Shown: positions 45,601 to 54,281 of the stretch, piece by piece
Layout: every line of letters begins with the position of its first letter
How positions within the stretch are numbered: position 1 is the stretch's first letter
Assembly (NCBI RefSeq): GCF_900182605.1
Contig: NZ_FXTB01000001.1
Location: 496,001-560,000, forward strand
Direction of reading: 5' to 3'
Source of the DNA: Saccharicrinis carchari
GTDB lineage: Bacteria; Bacteroidota; Bacteroidia; Bacteroidales; Marinilabiliaceae
DNA: 64,000 nucleotides
Program-made: the position numbers and the translations under genes
The notes under the pieces: model-generated
The model's input: the letters and a program-made list of their open reading frames with translations, nothing else
Database searches by the model: none
What the model was told of the DNA's origin: nothing

Positions 45601-45887
45601 AGTTTCACTTCAATGATAGACACATCATCCATTGATCGGCTGATAACAGATTCCACCCCTTTTATCGACCTCAGGCTTAGTTCCAGGGGTTCAGTCAACT
45701 CCAGCTCCACCTCGTGAGCTGAAGCGCCGGGGTAGGTGGTCACCACCATGGCTTGCTTCACTTTTATCTCCGGGTCTTCGAGCTTACTCATGCCGTTGTA
45801 CGAGAAAACGCCTCCAACAACCAAGGCTGCTACCATAAAAAAGACGAACTTGCTATTATCCAAGGCCCATTTTCCAAAATCTATCAT
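42666..45887 (-). CDS. RND efflux transporter permease (HAE1-type)
   Basis: A 1073-residue inner-membrane pump with twelve helices and two large periplasmic domains. The first helix is followed by GGVFSYNGMSKLEDPEIKVK, typical of a subgroup of multidrug pumps. The proton-relay segment of helix 4 reads GMLVDNAIVIIDG with the conserved Asp. Helix 10 region: GLIGMMIKNGVVLMEEIGEQ. The charged loop with EDKGAVPEISSEKQED separates the halves. It exports drugs, detergents or metabolites using the proton gradient. Its ATG overlaps the adaptor stop codon by four bases (ATGA), which implies translational coupling. The substrate is unknown. Confidence 0.94.
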   Translation of the reverse strand: MIDFGKWALDNSKFVFFMVAALVVGGVFSYNGMSKLEDPEIKVKQAMVVTTYPGASAHEVELELTEPLELSLRSIKGVESVISRSMDDVSIIEVKLKPTVPDEEVEQTWDVLRRKIYDTESALPSGANAPVVKDDFGDVFGMFYAITNDGYTEREMNKYLELLKREVQNIEGVAAVEVYGLQNECINIELLQEKMANLGVHPVEVISTLNGQNEAAYSGYYLSGDHRIRVSVNDRYKNVNDISQLLLQGHEKDQLRLSDIASVTMGIEEPVRNEMYFDGKKAYGFSVAVLSGNDITKLGKETDEKMEHIKESLLPAGIDFHKVFYQPERVEDALNSFLGNLLLSITIVIVVLMFAMGFKSGVIIGVNLFIIVFGTFLVLSNFDGTLQRVSLGAFILAMGMLVDNAIVIIDGILVDKKRGLGRLEALTSVGKKTAMPLLGATLIAILAFYPIFLSPDTAGVYVRDLFIVLAVSLMISWILALTLVPIHAGFSLYRKKRSIGKEKDSKTNISAEDKGAVPEISSEKQEDPFDSPAYKTLRKILAWVLCHKTTSIAVAAILVVASLFSYQFLPQGFFPDMEYNQLYIEYKLPEGTVSGKVKEDLKQLADHLLEREEVTHITTSIGGTPTRYNLVRSIAVPSMSYGELIVDFKSPKAAVQSLAYIQNHLIENYPQAYARVKRYNLMYEKFPVAVEFSGPDPAVLRKLTAQAQEIMNENPNTVLECNNWDPKTSVVVVKYSQPAARSLGLSRKDIAISLLAATEGIPTGVFYEGRDRFNIYMKTVKKPGVPLMDLNNAQVFGMVPPFANLLSKETIMGLMSGAVNEEDIISELLRTVPLSQAVSGIDIEWHEPLVIRSNGQRAMRAQCEPAPGASAQSARESILADIEAIALPPGYHVEWWGEHKASSESTKYLFKNFPLAIILMIAILILLFKDYKKPVIILLCIPLILIGVVFGMLLSGKEFGFVAIVGILGLIGMMIKNGVVLMEEIGEQLSTGKTPMEALLDSSSSRFRPVMMASMTTILGMIPLLGDALFGSLAVTIMGGLLVGTLIILLFIPILYALFFGIKLEKSDKNCGK

Positions 45888-46951
45888 AGTATGCTTCCTG
45901 TGTTGGTTTTACTTTGCTGCTGTATGGGTTTCACTTTTTGTCCCTCTTTTAGCGATGATGCTCCTGCCGATACAACTACCTCGCCACGCTGCAGCCCTTC
46001 TACTACTATTGCGTAACCCCTGTTGTTTATACCATCAGTTGTGATTTCTCTGTTGCTTATTGTGCTGTTGTTGGCATTATAAACCCATACAGAGCTTCCT
46101 GTTTTACCACTTATCAACGCGTTTATGGGGACTAAATACCTCTCCTGGCTCGTATTTTTATATTGAACTCCCACTTTTACATTCATTCCCGGCGTTAGTG
46201 GGGGATATCCTTCAGGAGTTATCAGGTTCAGATAAACCGTGTAAAGTTCGTTTAGATTGGCCTTCCTGTTCATGCCGGCCATTTCCAGGGGATACACCTT
46301 ACCGGGATATATGTCGCTGGTGCAAATAAACGATTCAATCTGGTCTTTTTTGGCATATACGTTTGAGGGAATATTTATTTCTACTTCCATAACCGAAGTA
46401 CCTATCATTGACAGCACGGGCATGCCTGCGTTCACTGTTTCTTTGGCCGAGTAGTAGGTCTTTTGCACATAACCGTCAAAGGGCGCAATCAGTTTGGTAT
46501 CGGCCAAAGCATTTTTGTGTGCATCATACTTAGCCGTTATTTGCTTTAAGCCATATACGGCTTTGTAGTAGTCGTTCTCGCTAACCCCCTTTTTTTCGTA
46601 AAGCGTTATAATTCTTTCCGCCTCATTTTTAATTTGACGATACTGTGCCTCGGTGGCTGCCAATTGGGTTCTGTAATCCCTGGGGTCTATTTGTGCCAGC
46701 ACATCTCCTTTTTTCACAAAGTTACCGGGCGATGCATGGATAGATGCTATTGGCCCAGCAATTCTGAAAGAGAGATTAATATCGTCTCCCGCTTTTATCC
46801 GGCCGGGGAAAGCTGCGCTTTTGCTATTTCCATATACCTCTACGGTATCTGTTTTCACATTTACTACAATTTCCTTCTCCTTTTTATTGCTCCCACATGA
46901 ATATATGGCCAGCACGAGCAGCAAACTTACTGCAGTTAATATTTGTTTCAT
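45884..46951 (-). CDS. RND efflux periplasmic adaptor (MFP) lipoprotein
   Basis: A 355-residue adaptor with a lipobox (LLVLAIYSCGS, Cys19) so it is anchored to a membrane by lipid. The lipoyl/hairpin/barrel order is visible: ISFRIAGPIASIHASPGNFV-like strands, a short alpha hairpin (QLAATEAQYRQIKNEAERI) and a second lipoyl half (DTKLIAPFDGYVQKTYYSA). The protein ends with a membrane-proximal domain (GINNRGYAIVVEGLQRGEVV). It bridges the RND pump and the TolC-like channel. It is the first gene of the operon; its promoter lies in the 205-bp gap upstream. Regulator not seen. Confidence 0.93.
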   Translation of the reverse strand: MKQILTAVSLLLVLAIYSCGSNKKEKEIVVNVKTDTVEVYGNSKSAAFPGRIKAGDDINLSFRIAGPIASIHASPGNFVKKGDVLAQIDPRDYRTQLAATEAQYRQIKNEAERIITLYEKKGVSENDYYKAVYGLKQITAKYDAHKNALADTKLIAPFDGYVQKTYYSAKETVNAGMPVLSMIGTSVMEVEINIPSNVYAKKDQIESFICTSDIYPGKVYPLEMAGMNRKANLNELYTVYLNLITPEGYPPLTPGMNVKVGVQYKNTSQERYLVPINALISGKTGSSVWVYNANNSTISNREITTDGINNRGYAIVVEGLQRGEVVVSAGASSLKEGQKVKPIQQQSKTNTGSIL

Positions 46952-47156
46952 GATTTTTATATATAATTTCAGACAAATAAGCCTAATGTTATTACGAATT
47001 TACAAGATATATAGCCAAAAGTTCGAAGATATACAATAGGCTAATGAAATTTTAAATAGAAAAACAGCTCAGGGTTGTAATGAATAGCACTTATAAGAAA
47101 AATCGAATAGCTTTGCATTACTCGATATAAACGTTAAATAAATGCCTGTAATTGAT

Positions 47157-47594
47157 TTATTTGTTTCGATTGTTGGCGTTAAAACTCACCATCCATTGTA
47201 TCCCAAATTGGTCCGTAAGCATCCCGAAATAGGAATCCCAAAATGTTTTATTCATAGGCATAATTACTTTTCCTCCTTCAGATAACTTATTAAAAAGTTT
47301 GTCCGCTTCATCCATATTGTCTGTATTAACAGATATTGAAAAATTATTTCCCTGCTTAAAGTTTGTACTCCATTCACCCCCTGTATCGCTTCCCATAAGC
47401 ATTGTGTTCCCAATTGGATATGAAACGTGCATTATCTTCTCTTTGTTAGATTCAGAAACCGGATATTTTGGATCTTCCGGCATATCCTTGAACTTTCCGA
47501 TGTGAGTAAAATCTCCACCAAAGACAGATTTGTAGAAATTAAATGCCACTTCACAGTTTCCGTTAAATGTTAAATATGTACTTATGTTTGTCAT
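47157..47594 (-). CDS. VOC family protein (PhnB-like)
   Basis: A 145-residue protein of the vicinal-oxygen-chelate (glyoxalase/PhnB) type: NISTYLTFNGNCEVAFNFYK at the start, a middle strand region MHVSYPIGNTMLMGSDTGGEW and the closing WDSYFGMLTDQFGIQWMVSF, where the last motif is the usual PhnB signature. Such proteins have two beta-alpha-beta-beta-beta units and may bind a metal or a small ligand; the reaction is unknown. The N-terminal motif and the C-terminal GIQWMVSF are the safest evidence. It leads no visible operon, since the gap to the next gene upstream is 102 bp. Confidence 0.92.
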   Translation of the reverse strand: MTNISTYLTFNGNCEVAFNFYKSVFGGDFTHIGKFKDMPEDPKYPVSESNKEKIMHVSYPIGNTMLMGSDTGGEWSTNFKQGNNFSISVNTDNMDEADKLFNKLSEGGKVIMPMNKTFWDSYFGMLTDQFGIQWMVSFNANNRNK

Positions 47595-47696
47595 AATTTA
47601 CTTATTTTAAGTTAATATTAAACTGTGCGCATCGCATTTGTGCCCAAATGACCCTCTGTCGTCTATACTATGTATCCTACATTAGCGATTCCGCAA

Positions 47697-48155
47697 TTAG
47701 CTCTTTTTAATATTTTTTTCGTACAAATCAATCCATTGTGCAACAGTTATTTTTGTGCATAATTCGCCAATTAAATCATATGGTATTTCCTCAATTTTTT
47801 TAAAACGAATACAGCTTTTACCCCTATCTAATTTTTTATTTGAGCGTTTCTTATATTCTGAAACGAACCAATCAGATAATGCATTATCAGCATATATTCC
47901 ACTGTGATATATATTTATTGAGTTTTTTTGAGAAGCAATACTCATAAATGGCAATGGTAATGCAGGCTCACAATGATAACCATCGGGATATATTGAATGC
48001 GGAACATAATAGCCTATCATACCATAGGTAATACCTTCTTCAAAACCCTCAGGTAACGTGTTTAAAATTACACATCGAAGTTGCTGCATTGCTTTTTTTC
48101 TCTCTTCAGGAATTTGCGCAATATATTCTTCAGGTGTTGATGCTTTGTATATCAT
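47697..48155 (-). CDS. DUF1801 domain-containing protein
   Basis: A 152-residue protein starting MIYKASTPEEYIAQIPEERK. The blocks GFEEGITYGMIGYYVPHS, PFMSIASQKNSINIYHSG and RGKSCIRFKKIEEIPYDLIG match DUF1801 (YdhG-like, PF08818), a small alpha/beta family sometimes related to frataxin-like iron binding. The function is unknown. The ATG at 48155 is immediately after the next gene's stop, 12 bp apart, so it is very likely cotranscribed with the membrane protein upstream. The C-terminus has a helix rich in Lys (LYEKNIKKS). Confidence 0.9.
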   Translation of the reverse strand: MIYKASTPEEYIAQIPEERKKAMQQLRCVILNTLPEGFEEGITYGMIGYYVPHSIYPDGYHCEPALPLPFMSIASQKNSINIYHSGIYADNALSDWFVSEYKKRSNKKLDRGKSCIRFKKIEEIPYDLIGELCTKITVAQWIDLYEKNIKKS

Positions 48156-48167
48156 GGCAGTTTATTT

Positions 48168-48614
48168 TTATCTTAACCATTCTTTCTTTTTAGAAAAGCT
48201 TGAAAACCAAATGGCAAAAACTCCAATTAGTACTACCAGAACAGGCATAGTTATTGCCTGAGCCAAGCCATAAATATCAATAGATCTTGTAAAAAACACA
48301 TTATGAATCATTTGTGGTACAATGGCAAGAAATGATAGGATAAAGAAAATTTGTGCCCACTTTCTTTTTAGCATCAAACCGATAGAGGCAATTAAACCGC
48401 CAAAAGTAGCAATGGCAAAAACAATGATTGTCCATGTTGAATATTCGGCATATAAAGCTCTTTCTTTTTCCGGCAATTTAGCCAAAGCTTCTTCCGTTAT
48501 AAATGTATGTCCGAAGAAAGACAAAATACCCATTATGTTCCAAAGAAGAAAAGCAATTGCTATCACCCAAAACCACTTTGGGCTTTTGGTTTGTACCGAA
48601 TCTGTTGTTGTCAT
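48168..48614 (-). CDS. four-helix membrane protein of unknown function
   Basis: A 148-residue integral membrane protein with four hydrophobic helices (about residues 13-35, 58-80, 84-105 and 112-134). The first helix WFWVIAIAFLLWNIMGILSF and the loop ITEEALAKLPEKERALYA are characteristic of a small Bacteroidota/Gammaproteobacteria family of unknown function, often mislabelled as sugar transporters. I do not assign a role. It lies 12 bp upstream of the DUF1801 gene and probably shares its transcript. The C-terminus is strongly positive (SFSKKKEWLR), fitting a cytoplasmic tail. Confidence 0.8.
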   Translation of the reverse strand: MTTTDSVQTKSPKWFWVIAIAFLLWNIMGILSFFGHTFITEEALAKLPEKERALYAEYSTWTIIVFAIATFGGLIASIGLMLKRKWAQIFFILSFLAIVPQMIHNVFFTRSIDIYGLAQAITMPVLVVLIGVFAIWFSSFSKKKEWLR

Positions 48615-48727
48615 TTTATGATCCTTTTAAATTATGTATTGTACTGTGTTTGTTAAGACACCGTAATATATCAATCATTATGCTACCATAAAGCAAAAAA
48701 AACGAAAGCAAGGAGTGAGGTTATTTT

Positions 48728-48812
48728 TTACTTTAAGTAATTCAACTCATCTACCTTGCTACCTGCCGATTTTTTTTTTGACTGCTTCAATACTATTAGC
48801 TTTTTGAGCCAT
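48728..48812 (-). pseudogene. possible micro-ORF interrupted at a 10-A homopolymer
   Basis: From an ATG at 48812 the frame reads MAQKANSIEAVKKK through a run of ten A (48779-48770) and stops soon after. With one A fewer it would continue SAGSKVDELNYLK to a TAA at 48730-48728, giving 27 residues. The continuity of composition on both sides suggests a frameshifted or slipping micro-ORF, but chance is possible. Confidence 0.3.
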
Positions 48813-49139
48813 GATAGTTTTTTTGCAGGTTGTATAAAAATAGTCTCGTCCTTATATGGCTTTTTTAATCATGATTAAAAGTACAAATTTTATTGGTACT
48901 GGCATCTTAAAATTCACATTGATTTTTGGAGCAATGAGTTTGGATCTATGCAATTAAAGTATTTTTTGGTGGGGTTGATGCTTTTTTGTGGCGAATAAGG
49001 AATGATAACTGCAGTACTATAGCGTGTATAGACTCTAATTATCAGTACTCAGATCCTATATCACCCGCAAACAGTTTAACTTTGTTGGTTCTCTGATTTT
49101 TTAAAATCGCTTATAAACTAACAAGTTATTTCACGTGGG

Positions 49140-49179
49140 TATCACTCGGGGTACACCTTTTAGATGCAGCCGAGTGATA
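49140..49179. terminator. inverted repeat downstream of the E1 gene
   Basis: Ten-base arms TATCACTCGG (49140-49149) and CCGAGTGATA (49170-49179) with a 20-base loop lie 30 bp beyond the E1 stop codon on the minus strand. No T tract follows, so it may be a factor-independent terminator of modest strength or an mRNA 3' end hairpin. Confidence 0.5.
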
Positions 49180-49208
49180 TTCCATATTTATATTGGTTTT
49201 TTAAATGG

Positions 49209-51626
49209 TTAGAGTCGCGGGAATTTTTTCTCGTTTACTTCACCCATTATTTCATATACACTGCGGTAAAGCTTTTCAACATTGGGTTTCGAAAAATACT
49301 CCCCGTCGATTCCATAAGCGGGACGATGCTCCATTGCCGAAAGCGTTCGCGGTGCTGCGTCGAGATAATAAAAGGCCTTTTGTTCTACCAGTACTTTTTG
49401 CATCATATAGGCCGTTGCACCACCCGGAACATCTTCATCCATAAAAATTACTTTATTGGTTTTTTTGATGGATTCCAAAATAGAATGGTTGATATCGAAC
49501 GGAAGTAAAGTTTGTACATCAATCACCTCCACCGAAATACCTTTGGAACTTTGCAACAACCGGGCTGCTTTTACGGCGTGATGCGAGTTCCATCCGTAGG
49601 TTACTACCGTAACATCGCTTCCCTCGCGCAAGATTTCGGGTACACCCAAGGCAATATTGTATTTCCCTATGTTGGCGGGCATTTTCTCTTTCACGTTATA
49701 GCCTTTCAGGGGCTCTATTACAAGAGCCGGATCATTTCCTTGCAGCAAAGTATTGTAAAAGCCGGCCGCTTGTGTCATGTTACGGGGAACGCACAAATAC
49801 ATGCCGCGCATAGAACCCAGCAACATTTGCATCGGTGAGCCGGCATGCCATATTCCTTGTAACTGATGCCCCCGGGTGCGTACAATCACCGGTGCGGCCT
49901 GTTTGCCTTTGGTGCGATACTGCATTGTGGATAAATCGTCACTTAATTGCGATTGTGCGTATATCAGGTAGTCCAGATATTGTATTTCGGCAATGGGTCG
50001 AAAACCCCGTAATGCCAATCCAATACCCTGACCCAAAATAGTAGCCTCGCGGATACCGGCATCCGAAACCCGTTCTACACCATATTTTTTTTGCATACCT
50101 TTCATCCCCTGGTTCACATCACCCATTTTTCCGGTATCCTGACCAAAGGTGATTAAGGTGGGGTACTTTTCAAACAAATAATCAAAGTTGGCACTGATGA
50201 TTTCAGAACCGTTTACGTCTGTCGAATTTTCATCATATTCAGCAGGAACACCTTTTACATTGAGCGTAGAATCGTTACCGCTGCGATATAGGTTCGTGTT
50301 ATAGGCATTATTGGTTTGGGTTTCAAAACGTTTTATCCAGGCCTTTAGTTCGGCACGTTCTTTTTCCACTTTTTTATTGTGATGGATTCTCAAGGAAAGT
50401 CCTTTAGCAAAGCTAAGGTACGAACGCCTTGTAGGGAATGGCTTTTGGGTGATCTTCACAAAATCCTGCAAGCGATAACTCTGTAGTGGGATTTTATTTT
50501 CAATCTTATCAATAATCGGTTTCAGTTCATCCTGTTCATTTTTGTATCCACCTATAAAATGCGACCACGCATTTTTGCGTGCCTCCTTAGCCCGCTGAAT
50601 TGCGTTTTTCTCAATTTCGTCCAGCATTTCATTATCGGCAATTTCGTTTTCGAGTAGCCAGTTGCGCATCTGGATGTTGCAGTCGAATTGCTTTTCCCAG
50701 GCCAAACGTTCATCTGTTTTATAACGCTCGTGCGAACCCGAAGTGGAGTGGCCTTGTGGTTGCGTCAGTTCCTGGATATGAAAAACAGCCGGAATATGCG
50801 TTTCACGGGTACGCCCAACACCGGTTTGATACATCGCTACCAGTGCCGGATAATCCCAACCTTGGCAGGTGTAAATTTCAATCCCATTGCTGTTTTCTTC
50901 TTTCTGAAACCCTCGCAGCGCCTTTGAAATACTAGCTTTGGTGGTTTGTAATTCAGTGGGCACGCTTATGCCGTATCCATCGTCGTATACCGTAGCAACC
51001 ATAGGAACTTGCATTACCCCGGCGGCGTTGATCGTTTCCCAAAAAACACCCTCTGAAGTGCTGGCATCGCCAATGGTACCAAAAGCCACCTCGTTACCCT
51101 TCACATTATTTTTTAGGTGTTTTAATATTTCGGGTTTTTGGCGAGCGAACTTCGAGGCCTGAGCCAAACCCAATAATCGTGGCATTTGGCCGCCGGTAGA
51201 GGATATGTCGGAAGCCGAGTTATATTTTTCGAGCAGGTTTTTTATTTCCCCATTTTCATCGATATTTTGTGTGCTGAAATGGTTATTGAAGTTTCGCCCA
51301 ACCGTTGAGGGGTTTTTAGCCTCGTCAATTTCGCCATAAATCATCGAAAAAAATTCTTCGGGTTGAAGTAATCCCTTTGCCAGCATAAATGTTTGGTCGC
51401 GATAGTAGCCCGAGCGCCAGTCGCCTTTTTTAAACGCTTTTGCCATGGCAATTTGCGCCACCTCTTTTCCATCGCCAAAAATACCGAAATGTGCCCGTCC
51501 GATATGCACTTCGCGGCGCCCCAGCAAACTCAGCTGACGGCTTAAACATACAATATAGTAATCGTGAAGCGCCTCTTCGGTAGTGATCTTATGTGTAGTA
51601 CCCAATTTTTCTTTTTCTAAAAACAT
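49209..51626 (-). CDS. 2-oxoacid dehydrogenase E1, fused alpha and beta subunits
   Basis: An 805-residue thiamine-diphosphate enzyme. The alpha-type half (residues 1-about 400) contains YYRDQTFMLAKGL and the TPP/Mg motif GTIGDASTSEGVFWETIN (residues 183-200); the beta-type half (about 470-805) contains ITFGQDTGKMGDVNQG, SDAGIREATILGQGIGLAL, EIQYLDYLIYA and LPFDINHSILE. It decarboxylates a 2-oxoacid and transfers the acyl group to lipoyl-E2. Fused E1 of this type occurs widely in Bacteroidota; branched-chain or pyruvate-type substrates are possible. E2 and E3 are not encoded in this window. ATG 51626 is chosen directly before MFLEKEKLGT. Confidence 0.94.
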   Translation of the reverse strand: MFLEKEKLGTTHKITTEEALHDYYIVCLSRQLSLLGRREVHIGRAHFGIFGDGKEVAQIAMAKAFKKGDWRSGYYRDQTFMLAKGLLQPEEFFSMIYGEIDEAKNPSTVGRNFNNHFSTQNIDENGEIKNLLEKYNSASDISSTGGQMPRLLGLAQASKFARQKPEILKHLKNNVKGNEVAFGTIGDASTSEGVFWETINAAGVMQVPMVATVYDDGYGISVPTELQTTKASISKALRGFQKEENSNGIEIYTCQGWDYPALVAMYQTGVGRTRETHIPAVFHIQELTQPQGHSTSGSHERYKTDERLAWEKQFDCNIQMRNWLLENEIADNEMLDEIEKNAIQRAKEARKNAWSHFIGGYKNEQDELKPIIDKIENKIPLQSYRLQDFVKITQKPFPTRRSYLSFAKGLSLRIHHNKKVEKERAELKAWIKRFETQTNNAYNTNLYRSGNDSTLNVKGVPAEYDENSTDVNGSEIISANFDYLFEKYPTLITFGQDTGKMGDVNQGMKGMQKKYGVERVSDAGIREATILGQGIGLALRGFRPIAEIQYLDYLIYAQSQLSDDLSTMQYRTKGKQAAPVIVRTRGHQLQGIWHAGSPMQMLLGSMRGMYLCVPRNMTQAAGFYNTLLQGNDPALVIEPLKGYNVKEKMPANIGKYNIALGVPEILREGSDVTVVTYGWNSHHAVKAARLLQSSKGISVEVIDVQTLLPFDINHSILESIKKTNKVIFMDEDVPGGATAYMMQKVLVEQKAFYYLDAAPRTLSAMEHRPAYGIDGEYFSKPNVEKLYRSVYEIMGEVNEKKFPRL

Positions 51627-51876
51627 GGTAATATTATTTCAGACTAATTAAAGCTGTTTTGCTGCAAAAGTAACATTTTGAATTTAGTTTTGTTTAGGAA
51701 AACCAGATGCGATTCAAAGTTAAAAATAACTATGCCAAATAATGTAGTAATAGTTAAGGCTAAAATGCTGATAGGCTTAGCTCTTACCAATCATCCACCT
51801 GCGTATTACTATTTTATTACTTTCCCTGATTTTTAATTAGCGCAGCATCCTAAAACACAAACTCTTTCTTTTTAGT

Positions 51877-52338
51877 TTACCGTATCCTGTCCATCGATCG
51901 CACAAGAGCTTCGTCTTTTGCGATGGCGCGTAAGGCCAAAAAGTTAAGTATGGCACCCACAATAGGGAATACGGTGCTCAAATGGTAGGACAGGTCATCG
52001 GCAGGGAGTTCTTTTGTACCAACCGTTCCAAAATAATAGATAAGCACGGTGGTGCCAATCAATAAGCCTATGTTGGCGGCACATAACCTGATTTGGAGTA
52101 ACCTCTTTTTATACAATAAAATTGCACTTAAGGAAACAATAGGGGTGAGCCCCAATAATATGGTGAGTGCCACCGCCGATATTGATTTTGAATTTTCCAT
52201 AGCCTCTATGGCGTTTATACCTTTATAATTTAGCATATAAAGTGTATCGGCCGCAAATGTTATTTGCGGAGCAAAAAACATAGAAACACCAAAGCCTAAA
52301 GCCAATAGTAAATAAATCGTTTGTATTCTTTGTATCAT
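51877..52338 (-). CDS. DUF4293 family membrane protein
   Basis: A 153-residue membrane protein starting MIQRIQTIYLLLALGFG (ATG 52338; a TTG 18 bp upstream is rejected). Four helices are visible, with an extracytoplasmic loop after the first one (ADTLYMLNYKGINAIEAM). The N-terminus MIQRIQTIYLL is the signature of DUF4293, a family confined to Bacteroidota. The function is not known. It is divergent from the nucleoside phosphorylase gene, sharing the 136-bp gap. Confidence 0.9.
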   Translation of the reverse strand: MIQRIQTIYLLLALGFGVSMFFAPQITFAADTLYMLNYKGINAIEAMENSKSISAVALTILLGLTPIVSLSAILLYKKRLLQIRLCAANIGLLIGTTVLIYYFGTVGTKELPADDLSYHLSTVFPIVGAILNFLALRAIAKDEALVRSMDRIR

Positions 52339-52474
52339 AGTTTTATTTTTTGGCAAAAATAGAAAGAAATATTGTAAGGGTTCTTACTTTTAAGTGGCAA
52401 TTCTGCCAATAATTGTACCGGGTTTGTGTTTAGTTTACAGAAAAAATATACCTTGCTAAAAAAAAGAATACGTA

Positions 52475-53350
52475 ATGGAACACAGAATAGAAGAATCGGA
52501 ATTAATAATAAATAAAGATGGAAGTGTTTTCCACCTTCACCTTAAACCAGGCGAATTAGCCGATAACATTATTTTGGTGGGTGATCCCGGACGGGTGAGA
52601 ACAGTGGCATCTTTTTTCGACCATATTGAATTGGAGCGAAGTAACCGTGAATTTATAAGCGTAACAGGAACCTATAAACAAACCCGTTTTACTGTCGTAG
52701 CTACCGGCATTGGTACCGACAATATTGATATTGTGGTGAACGAACTGGATGCACTGGTGAATGTGGATTTTGAGACCAGAAAAGTCAAGCAACAACTTAA
52801 GTCGTTAAATATGGTGCGTATAGGTACTTCGGGTTCACTGCAGCACGATTTATCGGTTGACAGCTGTTTATTGAGCCATAAAGCAATTGGTTTCGATGGC
52901 CTGCTCAACTTTTATGAAAACCGCAATAAGGTGGTAGATATGGAGTTTGAACAGCATTTTAAAGAGGCCATGCAATGGAACCCTTTGCTTACATCACCCT
53001 ATGTAGTGGATGCATCGCCCCAACTGCTGAAAAAGCTGGCGCAGAATGAATTTTTGGAAGGTGTGACCATATCGGCACCCGGATTTTATGGGCCGCAGGG
53101 ACGTGTTATACGTTTGCCGATACAGGATAAGGAAATTAATGATAAAATAAGTAATTTTAGGCACAAGCAACACAGCATTACCAATTACGAGATGGAATGT
53201 TCAGCCATCTACGGTCTTTGTAAATTATTAGGACACAATGCGGCTACCGTTTGTGCCATCATAGCCAACCGGAAGGCGCGTACCTATAGTAAAGATTATA
53301 AGCCGGTAATAAAAAAGTTGATTAAACAGGTGCTGGATAGTTTGGCTTAA
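52475..53350 (+). CDS. nucleoside phosphorylase (uridine phosphorylase-like)
   Basis: A 291-residue NP-I family enzyme. It has the phosphate loop ILVGDPGRVRTV, the ATGIGTDNIDIVVNEL segment, the RIGTSGSLQ motif and the base/ribose-binding block NYEMECSAIYGLCKLLG. These are the signatures of uridine/purine nucleoside phosphorylases, which cleave nucleosides to base and ribose-1-phosphate. The base preference cannot be deduced; the family is closest to uridine phosphorylase. It starts a probable operon with the SirB1-like gene 14 bp downstream. Confidence 0.92.
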   Translation: MEHRIEESELIINKDGSVFHLHLKPGELADNIILVGDPGRVRTVASFFDHIELERSNREFISVTGTYKQTRFTVVATGIGTDNIDIVVNELDALVNVDFETRKVKQQLKSLNMVRIGTSGSLQHDLSVDSCLLSHKAIGFDGLLNFYENRNKVVDMEFEQHFKEAMQWNPLLTSPYVVDASPQLLKKLAQNEFLEGVTISAPGFYGPQGRVIRLPIQDKEINDKISNFRHKQHSITNYEMECSAIYGLCKLLGHNAATVCAIIANRKARTYSKDYKPVIKKLIKQVLDSLA

Positions 53351-53364
53351 TAGCAAATAAAGGT

Positions 53365-54228
53365 ATGGACAAGACAAAAGTACAGGCATTAATATCATTG
53401 TTGGATGACCCCGACGAAACCGTTTTCAATTCGGTAGAAGAGGAGTTGCTGAAAGAGGATGTTGAGGTGGTCAACGATTTGGAAAAAGCATGGGAGGTAT
53501 CACATAACGATGTTTTTCAGCGGAGGGTCGAGAATATTATTCATACCCTTCAGCTTAAAGATGTGCAAAGCCTAATGACTAAGTGGATCAACGATGGAGG
53601 TACCAATCTTTTTTACGGTGCGTTTTTAGTGGCCAAGTACCAATATCCCGAACTAGACTACGATGCACTTAATGATAAAGTAAATGAATTGCGAAGAGAT
53701 ATTTGGCTCGAACTGAATAATCATCTTACCTCGCTCGAGAAGGTGAGAATCATCAACCATATTATGTTCGACGTACACAAATATAATCGCAGTAGCGGTA
53801 ATTTTTTCGCACCCCAAAACTCCTATATCAATGAGGTGATGAATAGCAAAAAAGGAAACCCCATTTCTCTGTCTATCCTCTATTCGGTAGTTGCGCAACG
53901 TTTAGGGTTGCCCATTTATGGAGTTAACCTTCCTAAAAACTTTGTGCTATGTTATCTCGATGAAAATATGATACATAAATATCCAAAGGATCAACGTCCT
54001 CAAGTACTGTTTTATATTAATCCGGTAAATAAAGGTGCTGTTCTGGGACGAAACGAAATAGAATATTTCGTCAAACAGCAAAAAATGCGCCCTTTGTATT
54101 CTTACTTTGAACCTTGTAGCAATATTGATATTATTAAAAGGGTGCTTCTGAATCTGACCTATGCTTATCAAAACCAGGGAGATGATAGTAAAAAGAAAGA
54201 AATTGAACTGTTATTGGATTTATTTTAA
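53365..54228 (+). CDS. SirB1 / transglutaminase-like family protein
   Basis: A 287-residue cytoplasmic protein. The first 90 residues are helical (LISLLDDPDETVFNSVEEEL) and the rest matches the SirB1/transglutaminase-like family: AFLVAKYQYPELDYDALNDK, FAPQNSYINEVMNSKKGNP and ISLSILYSVVAQRLGLPIYG. The family's catalytic triad is usually incomplete and its function is uncertain; members are often encoded with translation or maturation factors. ATG 53365 lies 14 bp after the phosphorylase stop. PepD follows 53 bp later, so the three are probably cotranscribed. Confidence 0.87.
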   Translation: MDKTKVQALISLLDDPDETVFNSVEEELLKEDVEVVNDLEKAWEVSHNDVFQRRVENIIHTLQLKDVQSLMTKWINDGGTNLFYGAFLVAKYQYPELDYDALNDKVNELRRDIWLELNNHLTSLEKVRIINHIMFDVHKYNRSSGNFFAPQNSYINEVMNSKKGNPISLSILYSVVAQRLGLPIYGVNLPKNFVLCYLDENMIHKYPKDQRPQVLFYINPVNKGAVLGRNEIEYFVKQQKMRPLYSYFEPCSNIDIIKRVLLNLTYAYQNQGDDSKKKEIELLLDLF

Positions 54229-54281
54229 GCCAGAAAATTAAGCTATTATTGGGTAGAATTTGAAATTAAAAATCATATAAA

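Larger units (their letters stand above)
48615..49208. other. 594-bp intergenic region
   Basis: No normal gene fits between the membrane-protein gene and the E1 gene. It contains a possible micro-ORF broken by a poly-A run (48728-48812) and a 10-bp inverted repeat (49140-49179). The stretch 48830-49080 is AT-rich and carries nothing I recognise. Confidence 0.55.
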
